NCBI GenBank assembly: GCA_022376515.1
Contig: WTXI01000122.1
Coordinates: forward strand, 1 to 64,000
DNA length: 64,000 nucleotides
From: Lactifluus volemus
Lineage: Eukaryota > Basidiomycota > Agaricomycetes > Russulales > Russulaceae
Direction: 5' to 3'
Part shown: piece after piece, positions 24,380 to 35,779 of the stretch
Position numbering within the stretch: the first letter of the stretch is position 1
Layout of the letters: each line of letters opens with the position of its first letter
Made by a program: the position numbers and the translations under genes
Notes under the pieces: generated by a model
Told to the model about the DNA's origin: nothing
What the model saw: only the letters and a program-made list of their open reading frames with translations
Databases searched by the model: none

Positions 24380-26165
24380 GAAACAGATGGGGGACATTTA
24401 CTCTTCTCTGAGTCTCACCCCGACGCTGCCCATGCCACGTCCCGTCTGAAACACAATCCCAATCTCCCCGCCTCCTCCACAGCTGGCCTGTCCGCCACCC
24501 CCGCTCAGGACGGAAGATGAGCCCGACGAGATTCGCGTGAATTGGGGCACGACGGTCAACCTGGCTGACACGATGAAGGCCTTCCGGGACTTTTTCAAGG
24601 GGCTCAAACCGAAATAAATACTGTATCATGCACAACCGCTCACTCGGTTTGCCCACCAAGCCGTCATGGTCGAGGTGCTGTTGTACGAGGGCTATCTGAA
24701 GAGGATGCGCGTCACCGGAGAGGCGAATCTGAACCTTGATTGTGAGGATTTGCACGCATTTCCACAGAGTCGCAAGCTGTATGGACAGCTGGTCAAGTAC
24801 CCACAAGAAGTCCTTCTCACAAGGTATGTCCCCCCGTACTTCTATCCATGTGAGGAGCAAGACTGTTGACCTCTGCGGTGCCAGACACGGACAAACTCGT
24901 CTGTATCAAAGGTCTCGTCACCCGAGCCACCCCCGTCATCCCTGACATGAAGGTTACCTTTTCCCGCTGCCTCACACTGTGCAAGTCGAGATTGACCGCG
25001 GTAAACTAGACGAGCCGGCGGCCTGCCCTCGTGACATCTGTGCCTAGGTCGGCACCACAACCGCTGCGAGTTTGCGGACGGACAAGTGATTAGACTGCAA
25101 GAGACGCCCAACGCGGTGCCAGATGGTCAGACGCCACACACGATCTCGCTCAGCGCGTACGACGAAGTGGTGGACGTGAGCAAGCCGGGCAACCGTCTCG
25201 TCGTCACGGGAATATTCCACAGCGTGCCGGTACGCGTGAACCCACGTCGTCGGACGATCAAAAGCCTGTTCAAGACTTTTCTCGACGTGGTGCACGTCCA
25301 ACTCGGCGGAGACGACTCGAGACTCGCATTCGACAAGTCCATGCGTCCCGCCGGTGGTGATTGCTTGCCTGGAATCGGCGGTGGCGTTGGTGAGGAAGAG
25401 GAGGGAGAAGAGGACGGGCAAGTCGTATGCAAGGCTGAGATGGAGCAGAAGGTCAAGGAGCTCGGTCAGCGCCCTGACATTTACACTCTCCTGTCGCGCT
25501 CGCTCGCGCCCAGCGTGTGGTCCATGGATGACATCAAGAAGGGAATCTTGCTTCAGCTCTTTGGTGGGACTGACAAGAATATCACCAGAGGCGGTGGAGG
25601 TGGGTGGTCCGCGATACCGCGGGAACATCAACGTGCTTATGGTGGGCGATCCAGGAACGAGCAAGTCACAGATATTACCGGAAGGGTGCCTTCCCTCCTT
25701 CGGTGATGTTTGCGTCACTCGATTATCAAACATAAAGTATGTGCATAAACTTGCACCTAGAGGCGTTTACACCTCCGGAAAGGGCTCCTCTGCCGTCGGT
25801 CTGACGGCTTATATTACGCGTGATTCCGACTCGAAACAACTTGTGCTCGAGAGGTACAGTTTAAATTCCTTTCATCAATTTGTTTGTGAGGCTCAACATT
25901 TCCGTTCCACTCGCAGCGGTGCACTTGTTCTGAGTGATGGGGGTGTATGCTGCATCGACGAGTTTGACAAGATGTCTGAAGTGACGTATAGCGTACTGCA
26001 CGAAGTCCACACTCACGGGAGGGGGACACAGGAACAACAAACCGTCTCGATAGCTAAAGCCAGGATCATCACCACCCTCAATGACTGTATGTCCGTCCTT
26101 GCGGCCGCCAATCCCGTAGGTTCAAAATACGACGTGAACCTGCCCATCACGCGCAACATTCAGCA
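24380..26165 (+). pseudogene. MCM4: Truncated MCM4-like gene fragment
   Basis: Pieces of the replicative helicase subunit MCM4 appear in order but in several frames. They include an N-terminal GDIYSSL region, KLYGQLVKYPQEVLL, DKLVCIKGLVTRATPVIPDMKV, CEFADGQVIRLQETPNAVPDG and [16 protein letters not shown]. These are followed by the Walker A motif [32 protein letters not shown] and the Walker [10 protein letters not shown]. Frame changes occur near 24440, 24616 and 25610, and HEVMEQQT of the family is disrupted near 26005-26040. At least one normal intron (GTACAG…TCGCAG, about 25854-25917) is retained, so the copy was made from DNA, not mRNA. It ends after LPITRNIQ, before the arginine finger and winged-helix domain, and cannot make a working helicase. 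GAGCC/GGCTC-rich sequences flank it. Confidence 0.82.
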
Positions 26166-26219
26166 GCGGTGCTTCGCACGAAGTATGTATCGAGTGCGGG
26201 CGTCCACAACGGCGTCCTG

Positions 26220-27577
26220 AGAGGAAGGTGGACCAGATCGTAGTATGGTGCTGGTGGTGATTGTGATCGGCATTGTTGGTGTCGTCGTCATGACCATCCA
26301 TTGCCGAAGATGGCTCCTCACTTATCACTTACTTGATGAGGGACTGTGGATGTGGATACAAACTCATGTAATGTCGTTGAGAATAGAGGTTTCTGAGTTT
26401 AACCTAGCCATGGCTCAAGCTCTCAAGCTGGAGCGAAGCCGAGCTGTTCCTGAGCCATCCAAATTTGGGTAGCTCAGCTTAGCTCAAGAGCCATTTGATC
26501 GGTTGAGCCACTCTGTGCCGATCCGAGCCGAGCCGAACCGTGGCACAACTAGTCGGCAATCAATCTCACTTTGAGGCGTTCCATGCCCTCACGGACAATG
26601 ACCTCCTCATGGGGTGGACTGCCTGCTGCACACATGACCAATCCCGCACCTTCACCGCCTGTGAGTGTGCTAACCTGTACCTTGGCACGATGGTGCCTTA
26701 TTGATCGGATCGGGTAAAGGTGATTGCCTAGACCTAGTCATGGGCGGCGAGGGAGAGTGCATAACTTGCTCAGTCATGCTAATTACAAGAGCCAGGGCTG
26801 CCATGTCATAGGTCATCCATCAACAGGCAGGGTAGGCGTATGGCCGAGGAGTCCGAGGACCGGATTGGCTGCAGGGCTACCAACTGTGAGCGTCATGCAC
26901 CCGTCTTACTGCATGGATTTGTTTTTTTCTGAAACCAGAAGTAATAGCCGACGGCAAGAGAAATAATAAAAGAGTTAGACAAAGGACATGAGCCAACTGA
27001 ATTTGCACACTGCGCGCAGACATATTGAACCCCTTCGCTAATGTGGCTTGTTCATTTGCCAGTGAACTACAGTTCCTTAACACAGCGGAAACAAAAGTAA
27101 TATTAGCTGTGTTGACGGCTAACTAAAAGTTTCGATTGGCACAGCGCAATCGACCTCGATTGAAAGTGAGAAAGGAGAGATCTGTATGTTGAGTTGTGTC
27201 TCGGACAGCATCTGCAAAACAGGGCGTGACCGTAAGGGCCCCCAACCGCCCCCTTCAAGCAGTGTAGTGATCGCAATAGTAATGGTAATGGCACCAAAAC
27301 CCTGACCTTACATAATAAAACGCGGTAGCCATGTTTTTTTTTTTTTTGCTGATGAACGACGATGGGACCTTCCCGGATTGCCCGAGGCTTACAGTTGGCG
27401 ACGACTACCAAGTTAGGTATTGATCGCAATGTTTGACTCGGATGCGATGATTACGGGTACATGCTGAGTTTCAAGTTCATGATTTCCCGCATTGCCCGAC
27501 GATGCTAATTTTCATGGTCCCGACAACATGAAAATCACTGCGTCCATCCATGAGACCAGGCTGTGTTCTTGTTATAC
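26220..27577. other. Intergenic, no gene recognised
   Basis: Contains a GAGCC/GGCTC-rich stretch at 26400-26550, reminiscent of subterminal repeats of hAT-like elements but without a clear inverted partner, and a short T-run at 27333-27348. No supported coding region was found. Confidence 0.4.
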
Positions 27578-27738
27578 TTTCTTATAAGGTCATTCATCCT
27601 CTCTTATGCCTCTTCACTACGTTCATTTTCATGTCTTTGCAAGCTAGCATCCATCCCAGGAGACCTGTACTCTGGTCATACTTTCTTATACGGTCATTCA
27701 TCCTCTCTTATGCCTCTGCACTGCATTCATCTTCATGT
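27578..27738 (+). repeat. Tandem duplication at acyltransferase 5' end
   Basis: Two units about 101 bp apart share CTTTCTTATA-GGTCATTCATCC and TCTCTTATGCCTCT-CACT. The second unit supplies the ATG at 27710 chosen for the acyltransferase. The first has the equivalent ATG but soon meets a stop, so the duplication may have altered the 5' UTR or start. Confidence 0.7.
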
Positions 27739-29694
27739 CATTGTCAGATTATTATTTAAGTTTCTTCTCAAGGTCTTCTATGGCACCATTGTCGTCCAAG
27801 GTGTGGAGAACATTCCTCAGACGGGTCGGCCTTGGTGAGCAATTCACACACACGTCTATCTGTCAATCAGCCAATCCGACTTTACCCCAGCATCGTCTGT
27901 GCCAATCACCCAAACTGCTTGACTGATGCCATGTATGTCCCCGTCCCACTGCCCCCCACCACCCCTGATTCTAAATTGCCCTTTTTTTTAGGTTCCTCAC
28001 CTCTGTGATTCCTTCCCGAGTACGTCCCTTGTCTAGCTTGCTTCTTTTGCTGCTCAAACAGTGCCCACCAAGATACGCAATATGATACATTTCGGAGCGG
28101 CATCAATTCTGTTTGAAAGGAAGAATTTTATAACCTGGTTCCTTGAAGCCCTTGGGACTGTGCCCATTCAAAGACGCCAAGACTTAACCGATTGTGTGAT
28201 CAATAATGACGCGGCCGTGGGAAAATTGACTCAAGTGCGAGCTTTCATAAGTCATGCTAAAATCTTCCTTACCAGTTGCAGACCTTAGAGATGGGTGGTG
28301 CGGTATGCCTGTTCCCGGAGGGCGACAGTAAGTTTCACCCTGCTATTGGTCCTTTCAAGACAGGAGGTACGAACACTTGAATGACCGGTACCCCTTATCT
28401 GGATGTCTTACCTCTGCACAGTTGCGCGCATTGTATCTGACATGCTGTCTCGCAACTGCCACAACGACGACTTTGAGATTTCCATTCTCACTTGTTCTAT
28501 CACATACATGTGAGTGCACAGCCGGTCGGCAGTCGTTTTACTTGTCTTGATATATGACCCCTCAGGAACCGTCAACCCTTTCGTTCGGACGTGCTGATCA
28601 CGTTCCATCCTCCGTTTACCTTCCGCCCAAAGGTGCGCCAACCATGCTACTTACTCCATCTCTTTTGACACGTCGACTCTAGGACAATCCGGAGCTGTTA
28701 GAGCCGGTGAATTATGACAACATTCGACTCGTCACGGCTCAGATGTACAGGCAGATAGCCACCGGGACATTTGACGCCCCTTCTTGGGATCTGATGCGGA
28801 CGGCAAAAATGGCGACGCCAATATACGCTCCGCTCGGCACTGCTATGAGTCTCGGCGACTACGTTCGCGTGACGAGGGCGTTCCTAGAAGTTTTCAAAGC
28901 GGGTCGCCTGCCCGATCCTAGTACTTCCAGCATAGGCTCATCTGACTCGGAAGTGAGTGCTCAGTTACAGGACGAAAGAGTTGTTAAGCTCAAGGAAGAT
29001 CTCCAAGTAAGTTGATATTTTACCATCCCCTCCCCACCTTTCCAACGATATCCTTGGATAGGCGTACCAGTCAGAGTTACAGCTGTTGCGAATCAGTGAC
29101 GATCACATCCACCGTCCGCTCTCACTTCCAGTAATCATATATCACATGATGCTGTGGCTTATCTGGGCTTCCCTCCTGCTCTTCCTCTCTCTGGGTGGAT
29201 TGGCCCTCTGGTTCCCCGTCGCCGCCACAACCTTATACGGTGTGCGCAATGTCAAAAAGACCGGTACGGCCCGGGACACCTGGGAGCAGATCGCGCAATT
29301 TAAGCTCATCTACGGATGCATCGCGTTTCTGGCGGTCTATGCCGGCGCGGTGGCCTTCACCTTGCGCATCTTCCCTTTGACGCCAGTGGCGGTACCCATG
29401 CTCATGTGGATGTCGCTTCGGTGGCTCGAAGACGCTGTGTCCGCGGCACGCGCGTTTGTGGCCCTGGGACGACTTTTACGCCTCGAGACGGCCACTCTTG
29501 CACGCTTACGTGCCACGCGTGCGGATCTGCATCATCGCGTGATGCAACTTGCGGTGGATGGGATTGGCCTTCCGGCCGACCCGGAGAATCAGTTTGTGGC
29601 GTACGAAGGGAAGGACAAGGGTCGAGTCGTTGGCCGCTTGTCGGAAAAATGCCAATTAGCATTTCAGCACTTGTGGCAGCTGATGGACTTCTAA
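27710..29694 (+). CDS. Glycerol-3-phosphate/DHAP acyltransferase (Sct1/Gpt2-like)
   Basis: Nine exons join in frame: 27710-27834, 27891-27932, 27992-28019, 28073-28234, 28282-28366, 28422-28509, 28566-28632, 28683-29006 and 29062-29694. They give 517 residues. The PlsC-type acyltransferase domain has the His/Asp motif NHPNCLTD (about residues 47-54) and the FPEG motif (about 130-133). Further family words are GTVPIQRRQD, KTGVARIVSDML and APLGTAMSLGDYVRV. The C-terminal part has hydrophobic helices (LWLIWASLLLFLSLGGLALWF; a second around IFPLTPVAVPMLMW) and ends RLSEKCQL…LMDF. The enzyme should acylate sn-1 of glycerol-3-phosphate in the ER membrane, the first step of glycerolipid synthesis. 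The start is uncertain because of a local tandem duplication, and the C-terminus seems short for the family. Confidence 0.9.
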
Positions 29695-29884
29695 TCAGTC
29701 TCTGCAGGCAAACATATCAGCATCTGTCAGGTCATGTAACGAACACTAAAGTATGTAGATAATTTATATACAGGTACGTCGCAAATTTCGGAAAGGACAT
29801 TATTACATAACTTATTATGGAAGGGACATTATTACATATTATAATAAATATAATTTGATATCATGACACATGGGCGTCGATTCA

Positions 29885-30020
29885 ATTTCAATTTACCAAA
29901 ACAGGGCAGTCTGTCACATCACGCAGTCTGCGGCCGCTGTCATTGGCCGGCGCTTGATCGTGCTCCTGACCTGTCACAATCCTCTGCCTGCTTTCTGTCG
30001 ACTGTCGACTGGCGGAACAA
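29885..30020. repeat. Short repeat C, copy 3
   Basis: Same sequence as 13554-13690 and 21185-21310 (TTTACCAAAACAGGGCAG; CTGACCTGTCACAATCCTC). It precedes the promoter block of the next F-box gene. Confidence 0.65.
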
Positions 30021-30044
30021 AAGATACCTTGCAAGCAAGGTAAG

Positions 30045-30310
30045 GGCCAAGAATGAAAACTGATGAGTGTGACCAACCAAATTTCAATTGACCGTTAGAA
30101 GTTCAGCGACCAGCGACTGACAGAGGATATACAGTGCTGAAAGTGCGTCGAGAACCCCGCTAGTTCTTATTTGGAGAAGTAACTAATTTTTGACTTATTA
30201 GTAAATCCCTAATCAGGCGTTTCTCGAAAGCCCATCACCTCTTCAAGCTTCCAATTAGACAGTCTCACCATTCGGAGCCTGTGGCATTCCTTCTATCTCA
30301 ATAAACTCAG
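30045..30310 (+). promoter_or_regulatory. Conserved upstream block of F-box gene
   Basis: Matches 21311-21562 closely and 11345-11650 more loosely up to the ATG. It probably carries the promoter and 5' UTR. Confidence 0.5.
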
Positions 30311-31859
30311 ATGGCCTCTCTAAGACAAGAAGGCGGATCAGATGCTACGGGAAGGGATCGTACGTCTTTGTTTTCTTGCGCCCACGTCGATAACTTACCT
30401 ATCTGGTTCAGGCCAGGTCTCGCCGCATGTATCAATCAATGCGCTCCCAGATGAAGTCCTCTTAGAAATCTACGCTTTCACCCGAGAGGCTGTACGGACC
30501 GGGTACCTCCCGCTCTATCCACGGCTGTGGTCAAGGACGTGGCATGCGCTGGTACACGTATGCCAAAGATGGCGATATGTCGTGTTCTCATCCCCACTCC
30601 GTCTCGATCTTTGCATCTACTGCAGAAGGAGAACTTCTGTGAAGGAGAAGTTGGATGCCTGGCCGTCCTTTCTTCCTATTGGAGTACTTTCTGACATTCT
30701 TGGGCATAATATCGTTGCTGCACTCGAGCACCGTGACCGCATACGCGAACTCGGTATCGGGCTAACATGGTCACGATATGAGAGATTCACCATCGCGATG
30801 CAGGAACCATTCCCCGCACTGACAAGACTTAGAGTTTGGTATGACTCTCGGGAGCCGCCGCTGGATGACGGGACTTTGCCAGGGCTCCCAGTTGCGTTCT
30901 TGGGAGGATCTGCTCCACGTCTTCAATCATTCATATTGATTGGCGCTCCATTTCCAACCTTACCACAATTTCTTTTGTCCTGCAACGACCTTTCCGAGCT
31001 CTCCCTTAAGGAGATATCGGATTTCGGCTACATTCCACCTGAGGCAATGGTCACAGGCCTTTCCGCTCTGACCATGCTCAAGCGCCTTGACATCAACTTC
31101 GAATTCGGTTTTCGCCCAAATCGAATAACTCGATGTTCCTCTCCTCTCACACGCGCCATCCTCCCGGCTCTCACACAGTTCAAGTTTCAAGGTACCAACA
31201 AGTACTTAGAGGATCTCCTCGCTCGGATCGATGCGCCTCAACTCAAATCGCTCGAGATCACGTTCTTCTACCAGGACATCTTTGACATCCGACAAGTCGT
31301 CCATCATTCACAGAATGTTGGGTCGCTCCATCGTGCGGAGGTGACAATCGAATCTGATAGCATCAGCTTCAAACTTTGTCAGTCAGAAGGGACGGATTCC
31401 TCCAAAAATTTCAACCTGATAATCTCGGATGACGTCGAGGAGTCAGGATGGCAAATCTCGTCTCTCGCACAGATATGCTCCCAGTGTCCGTCTCTACTTT
31501 CTGGCGTTGCAGAGATAGAAATTCTCGTCGACTCATTTATCTCCTCGGATATGGATGATTTTGCGGTCCTCGACGATCCTACTGAATGGCTGGAACTTTT
31601 CCGCTCATTCACTGCCGTCCGGACTCTGTGGTTGTCTGGCGAGCTGCAGTCAGATCCCGTATTGTCTCTGCAAGAGCTCAGGATGGAAAGTGTCATGGAG
31701 ATGTTACCCGCGCTTCGGTGTTTATACTTTCGCCGTCTTCCGCGAGACGAATACGAGGAGGAATCCATAGAGCAATTCTTCTTCGTACCTGAGCTTTCCG
31801 GTCATGTGATTAGCTCCGAGTTTGCTGTATCACCGTCTACAACGATATACCAGCCCTAG
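30311..31859 (+). CDS. F-box/LRR-like protein
   Basis: Exons 30311-30359 and 30412-31859 with a 52-nt intron (GTACGT…GGTTCAG) encode 498 residues, starting MASLRQEGGSDATG and ending TIYQP. The F-box (VSINALPDEVLLEIYAFT…CQRWRYVVFSSP) lies at about residues 23-78, followed by Leu-rich repeats that parallel the 21563 gene almost position by position. The substitutions visible between the two proteins do not break either frame, so both copies may still be under selection. Expected role: substrate receptor of an SCF ubiquitin ligase, with unknown target. Confidence 0.87.
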
Positions 31860-31969
31860 TCTCGTTTTATGTTGCCATTTCTCGATTTCTCCCGACTTTC
31901 ACACGCCGAGTGCATGCTCGTATAATAGGAAACGGTTCATACTGTTCTTACCCAAAGTACATGTTATCA

Positions 31970-32930
31970 TTGCATCAATTCAAAAACCAAATAAAGGATC
32001 TCAAAGATCATGTACCAGTCCCCTTCTATGATCAAGGCTATAGTGTGCCCAGGATAGGTGGCATTATCAAAGAGAATTGTCCTGCTCCCCATGTTCGGTC
32101 TACATGAATGCGGGTGTCGATATCTAGCATGCGTTGAGGGACCGCATCTCCCACCACCCACGTTCGAGGAAGTCAGTGAGGTCGGCAAGCTCGGCGACTC
32201 CGGTCCACGGAATGCTGTACCACGATCCCGATCCGAGAGATGGGCTGTGTCGAACCGCCATGCGCGGCCTTTATGTTCGCCTGGACCAGTGTTGTTAAGG
32301 GCAGGCTGACTCGAGGTCAGAGAGGTCGCGTCAGTGAGGTCACGTCGCGTCGGTTGACTAAGTCAAGGGTCAGATGACGGTCATACAGCCCAAGCGAGAA
32401 AGAATCTGGGCACGAACCTGAGTGCGAACCGTCTGATTCTTGACATTGATGACTCAGATCTGCTCGAGATCGATCAATTATCCGAGTGTCTCTGATTGGG
32501 AATTTTCCCATAGACCCTTGACCCAAGTCAGGTCACTCGACGGTGGGTCTGGGCCCGACCTCATCAGACCCGGGTCATGACAACGCTGGCCTGGACAGAC
32601 TGTGTTCGTGGACGTGCGATCGCAGAAAAAAGAAATTCACGCCAGGCCCATCCTGTCGTTCCTCGGGATTCGTGATGACACAGGTTGGACCCTGGACGTG
32701 GTAAGTGTGATCAAGAAGTGGTGTCCTAAATTGTGAGAGAGATGTGAATATAGAGAGACAGGTGGAGGCGAAGGTGAAATTCATCAGAGGGAGAGGTGAG
32801 GTCTCGTCAATCCAGAGGAAAAGATCATCACGTGGTATGATGACCAGCCAGATCTTAAGCAAACGTCAGGAAACCGTGTCGCTTATTCCAGGAAGCTGCT
32901 AGCCATTCTAATTTTTAAGTGTGGCGAAGA
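31970..32930. repeat. Duplicated block D2 (partner at 10592-11325)
   Basis: Same block as D1, again downstream of an F-box gene. It is about 300 bp longer because a hAT-type MITE inserted at 32287-32588. The match resumes on the far side of the insertion with GATCGCAGAAAAAAG and CATTCCTCGGGATTCGTG-like runs. Confidence 0.75.
32287..32588. mobile_element. hAT-type MITE
   Basis: A 302-bp insertion in block D2, absent from D1. It is flanked by a perfect 8-bp duplication GCCTGGAC (32279-32286 and 32589-32596), and its ends CAGTGTTGT and ACAACGCTG are imperfect inverted repeats. The 8-bp duplication and the AGTGTTG end indicate the hAT superfamily. It has no coding capacity. Confidence 0.88.
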
Positions 32931-33443
32931 GAGCATAATGGCCATATTCTGTGCCCAGCGGGATGATTGATGGGACTGATCTCCGTGGTTGATCTCCGTT
33001 CATGACCGGTATGACCATTCAAGCTCCGCCTCAAGAATCGACACAGTACTCTGCCATGCCATACTTTGAAATGAGCCGAATTCGAAAACCTCTTCAGCTT
33101 GATTTTTAAACAGGAATACTCGAAAGCCTGGGTCCATTGGTCGGAAATCGTCAGGATCTCAACAATATAGTACTAATATTGCCCAACGTCCTTCTTATAT
33201 TGCATCCAAGATCCCCAAGGCGCGTCACAGTTGCGCCAACTCGTGATGACCATGCGCGCTACTCTGTATGCTCTACTACTGTATAGACAAGTCGCGAATC
33301 TTGTGATGCCAGCGGCCCATTTTGGATAAAACTCAGCGCCCACCGTCACGGGGATGACTCGATGACTCAGAGGCATCGGCCTTCTATGACGCCTACCCAC
33401 CACACTCTTCAGGCACACCCACGTTGTGACTCACTTTTCTGAC

Positions 33444-35012
33444 ATGACCGGTTACCTGCCTACCAATGCAACCATCGATTCCCTTCTCTCTAATGGAGGG
33501 CTAGTACTAGGCGAAAGTGCCGAAAGTGGTGAGTTACCAATCTCCGTGTCCCGGATCTGCTTACTAACTCGGAAGTCAACAGGGCCTACCGTTGGCAATG
33601 GACGACACTCACCTATCTATACCGTCAATGGTGACGTACTTCTCAATGTATTTCATCTCTATCGGCTGGCGGACCCGGACGAATATGAAGAAGATGATAG
33701 CGGATTGAGCTTTGAATGGGACCGCCAACGTTGGTGGTACAAGTTGACACATGTTTGTCGACTTTGGCGGAACCTCATTCTTGGATCACCATCCCGGCTA
33801 GACCTTAATCTCCTCTGCACCTATGGTGTGCCTGTAGCGGACATGCTCGCACATTCACCGCCTCTGCCACTCACCATCTACTATGAGGGCGGAGATCGAG
33901 AGATAACCGCAGATGATGAATCGGGTATACTTCTCGCACTCTCGCAGCGCAATCGCGTGCGTCGTATCTCATTTTCGATGCCAACCCAGAAAATGAGGAA
34001 GGCCATCGCGACTATGGATGGCCAATTCCCGGTTCTGGAACGCATGTATATCATTTCTCGGACCGCCTCGGAAGTGGTCCTTCCTGTAACGTTTCAAGCG
34101 CATAATCTATGCCATCTCATACTGATGCCGGTCTGCATTCCAATTCGATCCCGCTTACTCACCACCACTACTGGCCTCGTAACTCTCTCGCTTCTGGATA
34201 TCCCGGTATCCACCTACCTTCCCCCAAATTATCTACGTACCCGTCTTTCGCTTATGCCCCAGCTGGAGATGCTCGTGATTGAATCCCGTTCACCTCTCTC
34301 CAGTCGTGATGTTGCGAGGCAGTTGTTCCATACTCAGAACATGTCCCAAATCACACTCACTAACCTACGCCATTTTGATTTCCAAGGTACGGCCACATAT
34401 TTAGAGGGTCTTATTGCTCGGATCAGCGCCCCTTCCCTCAAAATCATTTGGATCTATCTTTATAATCAGCTATGCTTTACTCTTTCGTGCCTCTTGCAGT
34501 TTATGCTATCATCCGAGAATCTTAGACTTCGCGCTGTCAAGATAGCTTTTAATGCCTTTACTGTCGCCTTAAAGGCCACGGTGGTCCCTCTGAACACCAC
34601 TCCGCCCTTGGAGTTGCAGATCAAGTGCAACCACCTCGATTGGCAAGTAGCGTCCACAGTGCAAATGCTCGATACACTTACACCCGCACTCTCTTCCGTG
34701 GAGAAAGTCACTCTCAGCCATGAGGAGCACACTCAATCATCAGAATGGCACAATCATGTCGACCGAACACAGTGGCGTGAAATTCTCAGGACTTTCACCA
34801 ACGCGAAGACTATTCACATACAAAATGATCTAGTCGGAAAAATCTTACCTTCCTTACTATCCGACGACGGAGAGCCATCACTCGGGTTCCTGCCAAACCT
34901 TCAAGAGGTTGAATATTCTGGGGGAAGCGATGCTCGGGACGCACTTACCGCCTTCGCCGATGAACGATGGGTGGCAGGCCATCCCGTGAACCTGGGGTTG
35001 GTGGATCTATAA
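33444..35012 (+). CDS. Divergent F-box/LRR-like protein
   Basis: Exons 33444-33528 and 33583-35012, with a 54-nt intron (GTGAGT donor, TTACTAAC branch site, CAACAG acceptor), give 504 residues. The ATG at 33444 is the first in frame. The F-box-like segment (IYTVNGDVLLNVFHLYRL…THVCRLWRNLILGSP) has the same CRxWRNxxxxSP end as the main family but lacks the LPDE start. Leu-rich repeats follow (GLVTLSLLDIPVSTYLP; LTNLRHFDFQGTATYLEGLIARISAPSLK), the last clearly related to the family's YLEDLLARIDAPQLK. It is thus a distant member with a different N-terminus. Likely SCF-associated; target unknown. Confidence 0.83.
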   Translation: MTGYLPTNATIDSLLSNGGLVLGESAESGELPISVSRICLLTRKSTGPTVGNGRHSPIYTVNGDVLLNVFHLYRLADPDEYEEDDSGLSFEWDRQRWWYKLTHVCRLWRNLILGSPSRLDLNLLCTYGVPVADMLAHSPPLPLTIYYEGGDREITADDESGILLALSQRNRVRRISFSMPTQKMRKAIATMDGQFPVLERMYIISRTASEVVLPVTFQAHNLCHLILMPVCIPIRSRLLTTTTGLVTLSLLDIPVSTYLPPNYLRTRLSLMPQLEMLVIESRSPLSSRDVARQLFHTQNMSQITLTNLRHFDFQGTATYLEGLIARISAPSLKIIWIYLYNQLCFTLSCLLQFMLSSENLRLRAVKIAFNAFTVALKATVVPLNTTPPLELQIKCNHLDWQVASTVQMLDTLTPALSSVEKVTLSHEEHTQSSEWHNHVDRTQWREILRTFTNAKTIHIQNDLVGKILPSLLSDDGEPSLGFLPNLQEVEYSGGSDARDALTAFADERWVAGHPVNLGLVDL

Positions 35013-35289
35013 ACCTGGGTACTTGTTAGGGTGCCGCTGGAACTTGATCGGCCTTGTGAAGTACGTCTTGATTCAACTGTTCATATGTCACTAACGCCCA
35101 CGCTCAACAACTTGTGTTCATTGCGATCGCTAGGACCCTCGATTTCTCGTCGTTGACTTTGATAAGATCGCAACACTAAGCAATCCAACCTAGATATATA
35201 CACACTGCGTTTTGATGACCACGGCGTTTCTTTCCATATACTGTATATTTGCTATGTCTTCGCCCTTCAAGTTTTACGTTCAAGTGTGA

Positions 35290-35765
35290 GGGAGAACAAT
35301 GAAGATGTCCGTTCAAAATCCTTGGAGAAATAGTCACATAACATGTTCAAGCTGTATTCAGAAGGCATACCTTATCTTCGCCACGCTCGCGACTATCTGT
35401 ACCCTCTACATCCATTACAAGGACGTCCATATTCCGAGCTCGACACATCCAGATTCCTGGAAAGGGAAGGTCAATAAACACTTGTCCGGAATAACTGACA
35501 AAGGCTGCCACAGGGGTGGGGCACGGTGCTAGTAACCGTTACTAGTACGGATTCATGAGAGAGAAAAACAAGGGCAGAGAGGTTCATGACAAGGGACGTT
35601 ACTTACCCCTGATTGTTTGTTGCCGCTTTTGAGACGCCTGTTCCCAAAAGCTTTGGGAAGAAAGGGTACTTTTCCCGGTCGACTACGAATCAAACAAGCG
35701 ACGAGATTGTAGTCGAAGCCTGCATTAACTAGACCCCAAGCTGAAATTTGGTCACTCAAGTTGAG
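35290..35765 (-). pseudogene. SEY1: SEY1-like GTPase 5' fragment
   Basis: This is a degraded duplicate of 43085-43620. On the minus strand it reads ISAWGLVNAGFDYNLVA, where the intact copy has [20 protein letters not shown]. The P-loop itself is destroyed by changes and a deletion. On the same strand the downstream exons (DVEGT…-type and FERKS…-type) are recognisable by their nucleotide match to 43135-43330. The rest of the gene is missing. Confidence 0.75.
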
Positions 35766-35779
35766 TCTATTAGTAGGAA

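Noticed and set aside
23440..26551. A complete hAT element containing the MCM4 fragment
   Set aside because: Candidate ends (TAGGGGTGTCAA at 24013; CCACAACTA-like at 26545) match only loosely and no 8-bp duplication was found.
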